Assembly: GCF_900188325.1 (NCBI RefSeq) | Contig: NZ_FZPD01000006.1 | Span: 186,001 to 250,000 of the forward strand | Direction: 5' to 3' | DNA: 64,000 bases | DNA from: Ekhidna lutea | Lineage (GTDB): Bacteria > Bacteroidota > Bacteroidia > Cytophagales > Cyclobacteriaceae | Shown here: one piece after another, positions 16,058 to 24,740 of the stretch | How the letters are laid out: each line of letters begins with the position of its first letter | Numbering within the stretch: the first letter of the stretch is position 1 | Notes under the pieces: generated by a model | Database searches by the model: none | Told to the model about the DNA's origin: nothing | The model's input: only the letters and a program-made list of their open reading frames with translations | Program-made: the position numbers and the translations under genes

Positions 16058-17467
16058 ATGAAAAGGATTGCCCAAAGTCTGGTGATGACCCTGGTTACAT
16101 TTTCTATTCAAGCTCAACAGGTTAATTACCCAAGTCTGACTGTCTTTGATAAAGGATCAACCGAACTAATCCGGGATTTGAAAGATCAGAAAGATGAAGA
16201 AATAAAAGAGCAGCGCATCCCCACTTCAAGTGATTATGCTTCGGTTTACGATCAAACCACCGATTATCTTATTAATCTGGTTGAAAACGAAAAATTCATC
16301 AATGACGATGAGATCCAGGCATACATCGATGAGATCAATGAAAAACTCACCATTCATAACCCGGAGGTAAAAAAGATCAAAAAACTGCTTATCGCGAGAG
16401 ATGGTTTGCAAAATGCAATTTCCTACGGAGAAGGTACGGTATCTATTAACCTGGGACTTATCGCTCAAGCAGAAAGTGAGGATATGATCGCATTTATACT
16501 TGCGCATGAACGAGCACATTATCATTTAAATCACCTAAGAAAGCGGATTGACAGTCACCTGCGAAGAGCATCCACAAGATCTGTTGAACGAAGAATCAAA
16601 AAGATTCCGGAAGGAACCATGACGCTTGAAGACTTGGAATATGTGCAATATTGGTTCAGCACAATGTTTATGAAAAGTAGAGGTAATGAACTAGAAGCAG
16701 ATTCACTTGCATTACTCATGTTAAAAAATAGCGGTTACAGTGTGCATGCCTCCATTGAAGCACTCAAAAAGTTAAAATCTGCCTACCATCCGATTTATCC
16801 TTTAAAAACATCACTTTTTGATGCATTCATCTTCAAGGAGATCCCTTTCAAGAAGCGATGGTTAACACCAAGAAAAGCTTTGCAAGCCGATGATTTATTC
16901 AGGCACTTACTAAATAATGATTCGATTGAAACACATCCCGATCTAGACCTTAGGGTACAAAGGATAATAGCTGAAACGATGAATACGGCACCTAGAACGT
17001 CCACGCCAATCCCATCAAACTTAAAAAGTGTTTCGCATAACAATCTTGTCGATTGTTTTTATGAAACAAAATTTTATGATTTAGGTATACATCATGCCTT
17101 GCAGCTCAAAGCACAAGCCGACAACAAGAGCTACTTTGATTTTGAGATCGGAAGGATGCTCTATGAAATAGCCCTCGCTAAAAACGATAAAATATTACCT
17201 GGTGTAATAAGGATTAACATCGATCATTATCCCGATGAAACCAAAGCGCTCAACTATTTTCTCTACAATCTGACGGTTGCTGAGGCGGCTGAAATTTCAT
17301 ACCTCTATGTCAAGAAAAACTTTGATCCGCAAAACCCTGATCATTACAGAGTGCTGCACAACATCTTATTAATCACTAACAGGTTTTCGGAGGATAAAGA
17401 GCTGAGAAAAAAATTCAGGAAGACTTTTTCGGGAGAAAGTTTAAACAAATATTCAGACGCGGATTAG
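16058..17467 (+). CDS. M48-family zinc metalloprotease, secreted
   Basis: 469 residues from ATG 16058 (a TTG at 16046 is in frame but less likely). A short signal peptide (MKRIAQSLVMTLVTFSIQAQ) leads to a peptidase domain with zinc motif HERAH at 150-154 and the third ligand in GNELEADSLAL downstream, the M48 HExxH...ExxAD layout. The C-terminal 200 residues are helical and resemble the repeat extension of BepA/Oma1-type envelope proteases that degrade misfolded outer-membrane proteins. The gene stands alone on the plus strand between the two minus-strand RNA copies, and shares its upstream control region with RNA A. Confidence 0.88.
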   Translation: MKRIAQSLVMTLVTFSIQAQQVNYPSLTVFDKGSTELIRDLKDQKDEEIKEQRIPTSSDYASVYDQTTDYLINLVENEKFINDDEIQAYIDEINEKLTIHNPEVKKIKKLLIARDGLQNAISYGEGTVSINLGLIAQAESEDMIAFILAHERAHYHLNHLRKRIDSHLRRASTRSVERRIKKIPEGTMTLEDLEYVQYWFSTMFMKSRGNELEADSLALLMLKNSGYSVHASIEALKKLKSAYHPIYPLKTSLFDAFIFKEIPFKKRWLTPRKALQADDLFRHLLNNDSIETHPDLDLRVQRIIAETMNTAPRTSTPIPSNLKSVSHNNLVDCFYETKFYDLGIHHALQLKAQADNKSYFDFEIGRMLYEIALAKNDKILPGVIRINIDHYPDETKALNYFLYNLTVAEAAEISYLYVKKNFDPQNPDHYRVLHNILLITNRFSEDKELRKKFRKTFSGESLNKYSDAD

Positions 17468-17487
17468 TTCTTAAACCAGGATAATAA

Positions 17488-17722
17488 CAAAAAGGGCGAA
17501 GAATCAGATTGATCTTCACCCTTTCAATACTGCAACTGCCGTAGCAACTGCAATATTTCAAACTACTGTTCGGATTCCCCTTCAATGCGCTTTCTGGAGT
17601 TGCCTCCAAAACCGCTTCTTCAAAGCAGTCATTCAAACTTCGTTGATCCAAGCCAAACTTAAAATCAACTTCCCTTTGCCTGACTGGAAACATTTGTTTC
17701 AGTTTCCTATCCCTTGTTTGAT
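17488..17722 (-). ncRNA. Structured non-coding RNA, copy B
   Basis: Same order of elements as copy A: GGAAAC/GUUUCC hairpin; long-range stem CAGUCA/UGACUG (17686-17681 with 17631-17626), where the A-U pair of copy A has become G-C; GUUGAU/AUCAAC; a GCAA-loop hairpin UUUGGAG/CUCCAGA (17610-17593) in which three pairs changed on both sides and a fourth became G-U; a 14-bp hairpin with UACG loop (17557-17526), still of UNCG type; and a terminator hairpin with T-run at 17493-17489. Two-sided changes that keep pairing are direct evidence for a functional folded RNA. It lies between phhA and the 3' end of the M48 gene. A 92-codon open frame across it is judged accidental. Confidence 0.8.
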
Positions 17723-17726
17723 GATA

Positions 17727-17757
17727 CTAATGTAGACCATAATTTTACATCTCCAAA
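17727..17757 (-). promoter_or_regulatory. Promoter of non-coding RNA B
   Basis: On the minus strand, TTTG (17757-17754), 19 bases, TACATTAG (17734-17727). Both elements and the spacer length equal those of copy A, while the spacer sequence has diverged. Confidence 0.75.
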
Positions 17758-17773
17758 CTTTGTAACCTTCTAG

Positions 17774-17816
17774 TTTTCAACAACTTTTACCCTGGTTTTC
17801 CACCAGGTTATGCACA
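17774..17816 (-). promoter_or_regulatory. Four phased upstream boxes of RNA B
   Basis: Plus-strand boxes TTTTCAACA (17774), TTTTACCC (17785), TTTTCCACC (17796) and TTATGCACA (17808), with 11, 11 and 12 bp between starts as in copy A. The last box touches the stop codon of phhA, so the element occupies the whole gap between that gene and the RNA promoter. Confidence 0.6.
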
Positions 17817-18542
17817 TTATGCTATAGCTGCCAACTTCTCCTGCATTAGCTTTTTTATCTCCGGAATAGAATTATATAACTGTTCGTATGATTCCGTGAT
17901 AAAATACTCGGTTTGAAATACATCTTTTCTATAACCGGTCTCAAGCATATGCTCGATGCTGAACTTATGTTTAGGAGGCTCCTCGCTTAGTGAAAATTTG
18001 GTTTCGCCCGCTGAGGAGAGAATGCCGGCCCCATATATTCTTAGCCCCTCTTTTTCCTGAATCAATCCAAACTCTACGGTAAACCAGTACACTCTTGAAA
18101 GCAGCTGAATGGCGTAATCATTTCCCACATACTCCAGCCCAATCTTACTAAGCTCCTCCAGGAAGTTGACAAAATGCTGATTGGTAAGTAGGGGCACATG
18201 CGCAAACACATCGTGAAACATATCCGGCTCTTCCAGGTAATCCAGCTCTTTCATTTTCCTTAACCATGTTGTGGCTGGAAATCGCTTGTTAGCCATCAGT
18301 TCAAAGAAAGTATAATCAGGCACAATCCCCGGCACCACGGCCAGCTGCCAGCCGGTAGTGTCTTGAAGAATCTGGTTTGTTTCCTTAAAATCAGGTATCA
18401 GCCCCGTCTCAAAGTCTGCAATCTTTAACCCTTTTTTATAAGCATCACATGCATGGGTTGGAAATTGCTTCATCTGCCGATCAAACAAAATCTTCCAAAC
18501 CTCAAAATCCTCCTGTGTGTAGTTGTCGTAAATCTGCCTCAT
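17817..18542 (-). CDS. phhA: Phenylalanine 4-monooxygenase
   Basis: 241 residues, the size of bacterial single-domain aromatic amino-acid hydroxylases. Iron ligands are in place: H110 and H115 in PDMFHDVFAHVPLL, and E157 in VYWFTVEFGL. It converts phenylalanine to tyrosine using O2 and a pterin cofactor. It has no N-terminal regulatory ACT domain. It starts 2 bp after the DAHP synthase stop and is the last gene of the trp operon, so tyrosine supply would be co-controlled with tryptophan synthesis. Confidence 0.93.
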   Translation of the reverse strand: MRQIYDNYTQEDFEVWKILFDRQMKQFPTHACDAYKKGLKIADFETGLIPDFKETNQILQDTTGWQLAVVPGIVPDYTFFELMANKRFPATTWLRKMKELDYLEEPDMFHDVFAHVPLLTNQHFVNFLEELSKIGLEYVGNDYAIQLLSRVYWFTVEFGLIQEKEGLRIYGAGILSSAGETKFSLSEEPPKHKFSIEHMLETGYRKDVFQTEYFITESYEQLYNSIPEIKKLMQEKLAAIA

Positions 18543-18544
18543 AT

Positions 18545-19549
18545 CTAATTCGCCATGCTATTTAATACTCTCAATTTTTCTATCAGTTGATTCGCTTCAT
18601 TAAAGTCTAAGGTTTGCTGCCCATCAGAAAACGCCTCCTCCGGCCTGCAATGTGTTTCAAAGATGATCCCATCTGCACCTGCAACAGCTGATGCCATTGC
18701 TACAGGACCTACATGGTCTCTGATTCCAATTCCATGAGATGGATCTGCGATCACCGGAAGGTGTGATTTCTCTTTAAGGATAGGAATTGCATTGATGTCA
18801 AAAGTGTTTCTGGATGCTTTCTCATAGGTGCGAATCCCACGCTCACATAAAAGCAAGCGTTCATTGCCGCCTGAGAATACATACTCAGCACTATGTAACA
18901 ACTCATCGATGGTTCCTGATATTCCCCGTTTGATCATCACCGGTTTATCTACCCTACCTAATTCATCCAACAGATTGTAATTCTGTGTGTTTCGGGCACC
19001 TACCTGAAACATATCTACATAATCATGCATTGCTTCTATCTGGGAAACCTGCATCACCTCAGAGACGATCTTGATCCCATTTTCTCGTGCGAGTTGGTGC
19101 CACAGTTTCAACCCATCAATTCCCAATCCTCTGAATGAGTAGGGGGAACTTCGTGGTTTATACACACCTCCACGCATGATTTTGATATCATTGGCTTTAA
19201 GCAAATTGATGGTATCCATGATATTCTCCTCTCCCTCAATGCTGCAAGGTCCGGCCATCAATGCAAAATGACCTCCTCCTATTTTGACATCATCACCCAG
19301 GTCGATCACCGTTGGGTTCACTTTCCATTTGGCCGAAACCAGCTTATAATCATCCGATACAACATGGATATCTTTGATTCCTTTAAGGTGTCCTATTTTT
19401 CGTATATCAAACTGCCTCTTACCTGTCCCAATAAGATAGCTCCCGTACTGCGTTTTGACGTGAGTCGTCTTGTATTTCAATGACTTAAGCTCTTGCTCTA
19501 CTGAACTGAGTACCTCGCCATTTACACCGTTTTCTAATTGTATGATCAT
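18545..19549 (-). CDS. aroF: 3-deoxy-7-phosphoheptulonate (DAHP) synthase
   Basis: 334 residues. A ferredoxin-like N-terminal domain (about 1-70, starting MIIQLENGVNGEVLSSVEQELK) precedes the barrel, as in the Thermotoga-type enzyme where it mediates feedback by Phe/Tyr. Active-site motifs: LMAGPCSIEG, RGGVYKPRSSPYSFRG, QVGARNTQN, KRGISGTIDE, LLCERGIRTYE, IADPSHGIG, and ETHCRPEEAFSDG. It condenses phosphoenolpyruvate and erythrose 4-phosphate, the first step of the shikimate pathway. Its place in the attenuated trp operon lets Trp level set entry of carbon to the whole pathway. Confidence 0.94.
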   Translation of the reverse strand: MIIQLENGVNGEVLSSVEQELKSLKYKTTHVKTQYGSYLIGTGKRQFDIRKIGHLKGIKDIHVVSDDYKLVSAKWKVNPTVIDLGDDVKIGGGHFALMAGPCSIEGEENIMDTINLLKANDIKIMRGGVYKPRSSPYSFRGLGIDGLKLWHQLARENGIKIVSEVMQVSQIEAMHDYVDMFQVGARNTQNYNLLDELGRVDKPVMIKRGISGTIDELLHSAEYVFSGGNERLLLCERGIRTYEKASRNTFDINAIPILKEKSHLPVIADPSHGIGIRDHVGPVAMASAVAGADGIIFETHCRPEEAFSDGQQTLDFNEANQLIEKLRVLNSMAN

Positions 19550-19597
19550 TTTAATTAATCGCTAAGATTCCTGAGTAATTCACAGAGAAAACCGAGC

Positions 19598-20383
19598 TTA
19601 TTTTTTAATTCCTTTTACAAATTCTTTTATAGCACTATCTGAAGCATCATTTTTCAATTGTTTGATAAATGCACTTCCTATTATGGCTCCATCGGCATAC
19701 TTGCATGCCGTCTGGTAGGTCTCCTTATCAGAAATGCCAAAGCCAATCAATCTTCGGTTTTTGAGTTTCATTTCCTGTATCCGTTGATAATAGGCTAGTT
19801 GACCTTCTTGCACACCAGTTTTAGCACCAGTAATGCTTGAGGATGAAACCACATAGATAAAACCACTGGAGTTTTCATCAATCTCCCGAATACGAGTTTC
19901 GGTAGTATTGGGACTTATGAGGAAAATATTGTGAATCCCTTTCTCTTTAAAGTTAGCTTCATAATGGTCAAGGTATTCCTGCATGGGTAAATCGGGTACA
20001 ATCACTCCATCTATTCCAACTTCTGCACATTTATCACAGAATCTTTCGATTCCATACTGTATGATTGGGTTCACATACCCCATAAGTAAAACCGGAATCG
20101 TCACATGTTCTCTGAGGCTCTTTAATTGTCCGAAAAGCACCTCGATGGTCATTCCATTCTCCAAAGCCTGCTGAGAGCTCTCCTGGATGGTTGGGCCATC
20201 AGCGACCGGATCAGAAAAAGGAATACCTATTTCCAGCATATCTGCTCCTGCCTCTTCAAGAGATCGTGCGACACTAATGGTATCGTCCAATACAGGATAT
20301 CCAGCTGTGAAGTACACATTTAGGGTGTCATTCCTTTCAATAAATACATGGTCTATTCTATTCATTACCGTCAACTTCTCCAT
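19598..20383 (-). CDS. trpA: Tryptophan synthase alpha chain
   Basis: About 261 residues. Catalytic Glu in MLEIGIPFSDPVADGPTIQ and Asp in GVDGVIVPDLPM are present, with the phosphate loop IGFGISDKE. It cleaves indole-3-glycerol phosphate to indole and passes it to TrpB. Two starts are possible: ATG 20383, 3 bp after trpB, or ATG 20365, which has GGAGAAG at a good distance upstream and yields the common MNRI start. Confidence 0.95.
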   Translation of the reverse strand: MEKLTVMNRIDHVFIERNDTLNVYFTAGYPVLDDTISVARSLEEAGADMLEIGIPFSDPVADGPTIQESSQQALENGMTIEVLFGQLKSLREHVTIPVLLMGYVNPIIQYGIERFCDKCAEVGIDGVIVPDLPMQEYLDHYEANFKEKGIHNIFLISPNTTETRIREIDENSSGFIYVVSSSSITGAKTGVQEGQLAYYQRIQEMKLKNRRLIGFGISDKETYQTACKYADGAIIGSAFIKQLKNDASDSAIKEFVKGIKK

Positions 20384-20386
20384 TTC

Positions 20387-21571
20387 TCAGTATTTACCCC
20401 ATTTGATGTATGTTTCCAGGTCTTTATCACCTCTCCCTGAAAGGTTTAGAACCACAACTTCGTCTCGCTCAAACCTTCTATTCTCCAAAACAGCCAATGC
20501 GTGTGCTGATTCAATTGCCGGAATGATTCCTTCCAGTTTGCTAAGCTCTATGCCTGCAATCATCGCCTCTTCATCAGTGATGCTGTAAAATTCAGCTCTA
20601 CCCGCATCAAATAGATGCGCATGCATAGGTCCAATGCCCGGATAATCCAACCCCGCTGAAATGCTATAAGGTTCCACAACCTGCCCATCATCTGTTTGCA
20701 TCAGAATGGTCTTGCTTCCATGAAGCACACCCGGTTTACCTAGCGTGGTTGTAGCCGCGGATCTTCCGGACGCCACACCTTCTCCGGCTGCTTCCGAGGC
20801 AATCAGGTTAACTGATTCGTCATCCAGAAAATGATAAAAAGCCCCTGCCGCATTGCTACCTCCCCCGACACAGGCAATCACATGATCAGGTGCGTTTCTT
20901 CCTTCTACTTCCTGAAGCTGGCTTTGAATCTCTGCACTGATGACCGACTGGAAACGGGCCACCATATCCGGATATGGGTGTGGGCCAACAACAGAGCCGA
21001 TGATATAATGCGTATCATCTGGATTGTTAATCCAGTGACGCATCGCTTCATTTGTTGCATCCTTGAGGGTCTTGCTACCGGAAGATGCCGGCCTTACTTC
21101 GGCACCTAATATTTTCATTCGTTCCACATTGGGCTTTTGCCTGGCCATATCAATCTCCCCCATGTACACCACACATTCCATACCCATTAGCGCACAAACA
21201 GTGGCAGTAGCTACCCCGTGCTGCCCCGCTCCGGTCTCGGCAATGATCCTTGATTTACCCAATCGCTTGGCCAAAAGAATCTGACCTATGGTGTTGTTAA
21301 CCTTATGCGCTCCGGTGTGACATAAATCTTCACGTTTGAGGTAAATTTTGGTATTGTGCTTTTCAGAAAGCCTTGAAGCAAAGTATAAGGGTGTTGGTCG
21401 TCCCACATAAGTTTTAAGCAACTGATCGAATTCGCCTTTAAAATCATCGGATTCAATAATCTGTAAGTAATTCTGCCTCAGCTCTTCCACATTGGGGTAG
21501 AGCATCTCAGGGATATAGGCACCTCCAAATTGCCCGTAGTATCCTTTTTCATCCACATTGAACCTACTCAT
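20387..21571 (-). CDS. trpB: Tryptophan synthase beta chain
   Basis: 394 residues. The PLP lysine is in [18 protein letters not shown], the glycine-rich phosphate loop in [12 protein letters not shown], and the sodium/serine-site region in LDYPGIGP. It makes tryptophan from indole and serine with TrpA. The start overlaps the trpF stop (ATGA), so translation is coupled. Length is typical of the TrpB1 type. Confidence 0.97.
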   Translation of the reverse strand: MSRFNVDEKGYYGQFGGAYIPEMLYPNVEELRQNYLQIIESDDFKGEFDQLLKTYVGRPTPLYFASRLSEKHNTKIYLKREDLCHTGAHKVNNTIGQILLAKRLGKSRIIAETGAGQHGVATATVCALMGMECVVYMGEIDMARQKPNVERMKILGAEVRPASSGSKTLKDATNEAMRHWINNPDDTHYIIGSVVGPHPYPDMVARFQSVISAEIQSQLQEVEGRNAPDHVIACVGGGSNAAGAFYHFLDDESVNLIASEAAGEGVASGRSAATTTLGKPGVLHGSKTILMQTDDGQVVEPYSISAGLDYPGIGPMHAHLFDAGRAEFYSITDEEAMIAGIELSKLEGIIPAIESAHALAVLENRRFERDEVVVLNLSGRGDKDLETYIKWGKY

Positions 21572-22188
21572 AGTGCCTCCTTTAATAACTTTAACTTCTC
21601 AATGTCTTTCAAAGCGGGTTCCACCTCAAACCGGCTATTGACATCCACGCCCACCAGTTTTTCGATATTCATTTCCTTAATCTGATCAATGTCTTCAAGC
21701 TGTACTCCACCACTCAAGAGAAAGGGAACATTGATATTATAAGTACGCAGGATGTTCCAGTCGAAGTGACGCCCTGAGCCGCCGTAGTTCATTGATTGGG
21801 TATCAAAAAGAAAATAATCAGCAATACCTTCATACTGTTTAGCTACGAAGGGGATTGTATCCATCACCCGAAACACTTTGATGACTTTAAGACCCTTCTC
21901 CCTTATTGCCTTAGCGAAATCCAAATCCTCATCCCCATGAAGCTGTATGTACTCCAATCCATATTTATCTGCCAGAGTGACAATATTTTCCAGGCTTTCA
22001 TTCACAAAAACACCAACCTTATGAATGCTCAATGGAATACGCATGACGAAATCCCCATCCATTTCATCCACATACCTGGGTGATTTTGGATAGAAAATAA
22101 ATCCAATAAAATCAGGCCTAAGGTCAAGCAACCCACTGATATTTTCAGGGTCGCGCATACCACAGACTTTTAGTTTTAGGTTATTCAT
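21568..22188 (-). CDS. trpF: Phosphoribosylanthranilate isomerase
   Basis: 206 residues from ATG 22188 ([17 protein letters not shown]). Active-site Cys is in KVCGMRD and the Asp in [18 protein letters not shown]. The frame extends upstream to 22227 but through the palindromic repeat, so the later ATG is chosen. It converts phosphoribosylanthranilate to the carboxyphenylamino-deoxyribulose phosphate. A 103-bp gap holding a repeat separates it from trpC. Confidence 0.95.
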   Translation of the reverse strand: MNNLKLKVCGMRDPENISGLLDLRPDFIGFIFYPKSPRYVDEMDGDFVMRIPLSIHKVGVFVNESLENIVTLADKYGLEYIQLHGDEDLDFAKAIREKGLKVIKVFRVMDTIPFVAKQYEGIADYFLFDTQSMNYGGSGRHFDWNILRTYNINVPFLLSGGVQLEDIDQIKEMNIEKLVGVDVNSRFEVEPALKDIEKLKLLKEAL

Positions 22189-22206
22189 TATTGTAAAATT
22201 TTTATA

Positions 22207-22256
22207 ACATCCCCCTCCCACGCTCACCCTCTCGCACCCCCCTTCAAAGGGGGAAT
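22207..22256 (-). repeat. 50-bp palindromic repeat before trpF (copy 1)
   Basis: On the plus strand it begins ACATCCCCCTCCC and ends TCGCACCCCCCTTCAAAGGGGGAAT. The end can fold as CCCCCTT/AAAGGGGG. A same-length, same-orientation copy lies at 24647-24696 before trpG. Immediately downstream (22257-22285) is a further small hairpin, ATCCCC/GGGGAT. This looks like a REP-type mobile intergenic repeat. Confidence 0.75.
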
Positions 22257-22291
22257 ATCCCCTTTAGGGGATTACAGGGGTGTTTAATATT

Positions 22292-23083
22292 TTATTCAAT
22301 TTCCAATTGTTTTATAAACTCCTTTGCAGCCTTTTCAGGTCGTCCATTTTTCATGAAAGTCTCACCCATGAGAAACCCTTCGAATCCTTCCTTCTTTAAT
22401 TCTTTGATTATTTCCGGATCAGCCAATCCACTCTCAGAAACCTTCACAAAATCCGCAGGGATCTTCTCAACCAAATCCATTGAGGTCTTCACATCAGTTT
22501 CAAAGGTTTTGAGGTTTCGATTATTCACACCGATCAAATCAACCTTGTCGGTAATACTTCTCTCGAGTTCTTCTTCATTATGAACCTCAAGTAGCACTTC
22601 CATACCTAATCCCTGAGCCAATTTTCCCAGCTTCTCGATCTCTTTCTTATCGAGGACAGCAGCAATCAAAAGGATAACATCCGCTCCTAAAGATTTTGCT
22701 TCGATGACCTGATATTCATCAATCATAAAGTCCTTGCGGAGAATAGGACAAAAATTGAATGATCTGGCTACTTTCAAATCCTCCGGAGAACCTCCGAAGT
22801 AGTCTTTATCTGTGAGCACAGACAAACCGGAAGCACCCGCCTGCATGTAACCAATAGAAGTGCGCTCAACCGAGACATGTGCGTTGATCATCCCCTTCGA
22901 GGGAGATTTCCGTTTTATCTCGGCGATAATTCCCGATTTATCCTCTCTTTGGAGGTATTTTTTTAGTGAAACCGGTTTACCGTCAAAGTACATGCTTTTT
23001 TCGAGCAATTTTACCGGGTAAAGCTCCTTACTCGCCTCTACTTCCTTTCGCTTATTCGCTACTATTTCAGACAGGATATCCAT
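22292..23083 (-). CDS. trpC: Indole-3-glycerol phosphate synthase
   Basis: 263 residues. Family motifs: IIAEIKRKSPSKG (catalytic Glu and Lys), LSVLTDKDYFGGS, LRKDFMIDEYQ, LLEVHNEEEL, IGVNNRNLKTF and SESGL. It performs ring closure to indole-3-glycerol phosphate. The start shares one base with the trpD stop (TAATG). Confidence 0.96.
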   Translation of the reverse strand: MDILSEIVANKRKEVEASKELYPVKLLEKSMYFDGKPVSLKKYLQREDKSGIIAEIKRKSPSKGMINAHVSVERTSIGYMQAGASGLSVLTDKDYFGGSPEDLKVARSFNFCPILRKDFMIDEYQVIEAKSLGADVILLIAAVLDKKEIEKLGKLAQGLGMEVLLEVHNEEELERSITDKVDLIGVNNRNLKTFETDVKTSMDLVEKIPADFVKVSESGLADPEIIKELKKEGFEGFLMGETFMKNGRPEKAAKEFIKQLEIE

Positions 23084-24075
23084 TAACTATTGATGCTTAA
23101 AAAGTTTTTAAATGATTTTAGGGCTTTTCCACTTTCCAATGAAATTCTTGCTTCATTTACTCCTTCTTCAAATGTGCTTTGTTTTACAGTGGAAATAGCC
23201 AAACCAGCATTTGCCAGCACGGCATGATTTTGGGCTATTGTTCCTTCCCCGGATAAAATCTTATTGAAAATGTTTGCCGCTTCCTCCACTGTTTCTCCTC
23301 CATGAAGTTGATCCTGATGCAGCGTATCAAACCCCATATCATCGGGAGCAACCAATTTTTCAGTACCATTGGAAATGAGCTTAAATTCACTTGTCAATGA
23401 AATTTCATCGTATCCATCGAGTGAATGGACGATAGAGAAATTTTTGTCTGTATTTTGATATAAATAGCCGTACAATCGTGCCAGTTCCAGACTGAAAACT
23501 CCTACCAATTGATTGGGCGGAAAGGAAGGATTAACCATCGGACCAAGCATGTTGAAAAAGGTTTTCACCCCTAGTTCCTTCCGAATAGGCCCAACATTTT
23601 TCATGGCTGGGTGAAATAGTGGAGCATGCATAAAACATATGCCTGATGCATCCATCGATTTTTTCATTTGATCCGAATCTCCCGAAAACTTTGCGCCCAG
23701 ATGTTCAAGCACATTGGATGACCCACTAACCGATGACACACCATAGTTGCCATGCTTGGCCACATTCACACCCGCTCCTGCGACGATGAAGGAAGAAATC
23801 GTTGAGATATTAAATGTATTCTTACCATCACCGCCCGTTCCGCAAACATCAATAGCGTTATATCCTTCCAGATCAACCGGATTGCATAAATCGAGCATCG
23901 CATCTCTAAAACCCTCCAGCTCTTCTACTCTGATAGGTCTCATAAGATAAACAGTGAGAAATGAGGCAATCTGGCTGTTATTATACTGTCCGGTCGCAAG
24001 ACCTGTCAAGACTTCCTTCGCCTCATCTCGCGACAGTATTTGGTTGTTTATTAATCTGTTTAGTATTTCTTTCAT
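23083..24075 (-). CDS. trpD: Anthranilate phosphoribosyltransferase
   Basis: 330 residues. PRPP loop VCGTGGDGKNTFNIST (about 78-93) and KHGNYGVSSVSGSSNVLE are clear. It transfers phosphoribose to anthranilate. The start overlaps the trpG stop by four bases (ATGA). Separate from trpG, unlike the fused enterobacterial form. Confidence 0.96.
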   Translation of the reverse strand: MKEILNRLINNQILSRDEAKEVLTGLATGQYNNSQIASFLTVYLMRPIRVEELEGFRDAMLDLCNPVDLEGYNAIDVCGTGGDGKNTFNISTISSFIVAGAGVNVAKHGNYGVSSVSGSSNVLEHLGAKFSGDSDQMKKSMDASGICFMHAPLFHPAMKNVGPIRKELGVKTFFNMLGPMVNPSFPPNQLVGVFSLELARLYGYLYQNTDKNFSIVHSLDGYDEISLTSEFKLISNGTEKLVAPDDMGFDTLHQDQLHGGETVEEAANIFNKILSGEGTIAQNHAVLANAGLAISTVKQSTFEEGVNEARISLESGKALKSFKNFLSINS

Positions 24076-24644
24076 AGTTCCACCCAGTTTTTCATCAGCT
24101 GTTTCCCATGCTCTGTCATAATGGATTCCGGGTGGAATTGTACACCCCGAACATTATATTCCTTATGCTTAAAAGACATGATATTGCCATTTTCAGCTAC
24201 ACTTGTCACCTCCAATTCATCCGGAAGGCTCTCTTTATCCACGACCCAAGAATGATACCTGCAGACATTAAATGATGCCGGTAGACCCTCGAAAAGTTGA
24301 TCGTTTGCTCTCAATTCAATCGGGGTAACCATGCCATGATAAACCTTCGGTAGATTCAAGAGCGTAGCTCCAAATGCCTCTCCTATCCCCTGGTGCCCAA
24401 GACAAACGCCCAATATGTTTTTAGTGGATGCATATTTCGCAATCACATTCGGCATGAGTCCGGCATCTTTAGGCAAGCCCGGGCCTGGCGACAGAAGTAC
24501 ATGACTGTAATTTTCTACTTCGCTTAATTCAAATTGATCATTTCGAACGATTCGCATGTCTTCCGCAACACCTAACTCTCGAAGAATATGCACCAGGTTG
24601 TAGGTAAAGGAATCGTAGTTATCTATGATTAGTACTTTCTTCAT
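24072..24644 (-). CDS. trpG: Anthranilate synthase glutamine amidotransferase component
   Basis: 190 residues from ATG 24644 (MKKVLIIDNYDSFTYNL). Class I glutamine amidotransferase: oxyanion motif LSPGPGLP, nucleophile C81 in GVCLGHQGIGE, and His-Glu in QFHPESIMTEHG. It supplies ammonia to TrpE. An ATG six bases earlier (24650) lies inside the 50-bp repeat; the GGAGGG given by that repeat is better placed for 24644. A PabA-type double role in folate synthesis is possible, but the trp context is clear. Confidence 0.94.
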   Translation of the reverse strand: MKKVLIIDNYDSFTYNLVHILRELGVAEDMRIVRNDQFELSEVENYSHVLLSPGPGLPKDAGLMPNVIAKYASTKNILGVCLGHQGIGEAFGATLLNLPKVYHGMVTPIELRANDQLFEGLPASFNVCRYHSWVVDKESLPDELEVTSVAENGNIMSFKHKEYNVRGVQFHPESIMTEHGKQLMKNWVEL

Positions 24645-24646
24645 TG

Positions 24647-24696
24647 ACATCCCCCTCCCTCTCTTTGTCTATCGCACCCCCCTTCAAAGGGGGAAT
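24647..24696 (-). repeat. 50-bp palindromic repeat before trpG (copy 2)
   Basis: Same length, ends and orientation as the copy at 22207-22256; only the middle (about 24660-24672) differs. Its edge supplies the purine-rich sequence directly before the trpG start, so it may influence trpG translation. Confidence 0.75.
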
Positions 24697-24740
24697 TTTC
24701 ACCTGAAAATGTATTTATATTTTTCATAGTTATTTCTCAA

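Noticed and set aside
16058-17467. M48 gene with flanking direct repeats as a composite mobile element
   Set aside because: The repeats contain RNA genes with promoters and terminators, show no terminal inverted repeats or target duplication, and no transposase is near; local duplication is simpler.
17415-17693. Minus-strand frame of 92 codons, Cys-rich, across RNA copy B
   Set aside because: The matching frame in copy A has no start codon and an in-frame stop, and the differences between copies follow RNA pairing (for example UUCG to UACG) rather than codon conservation.
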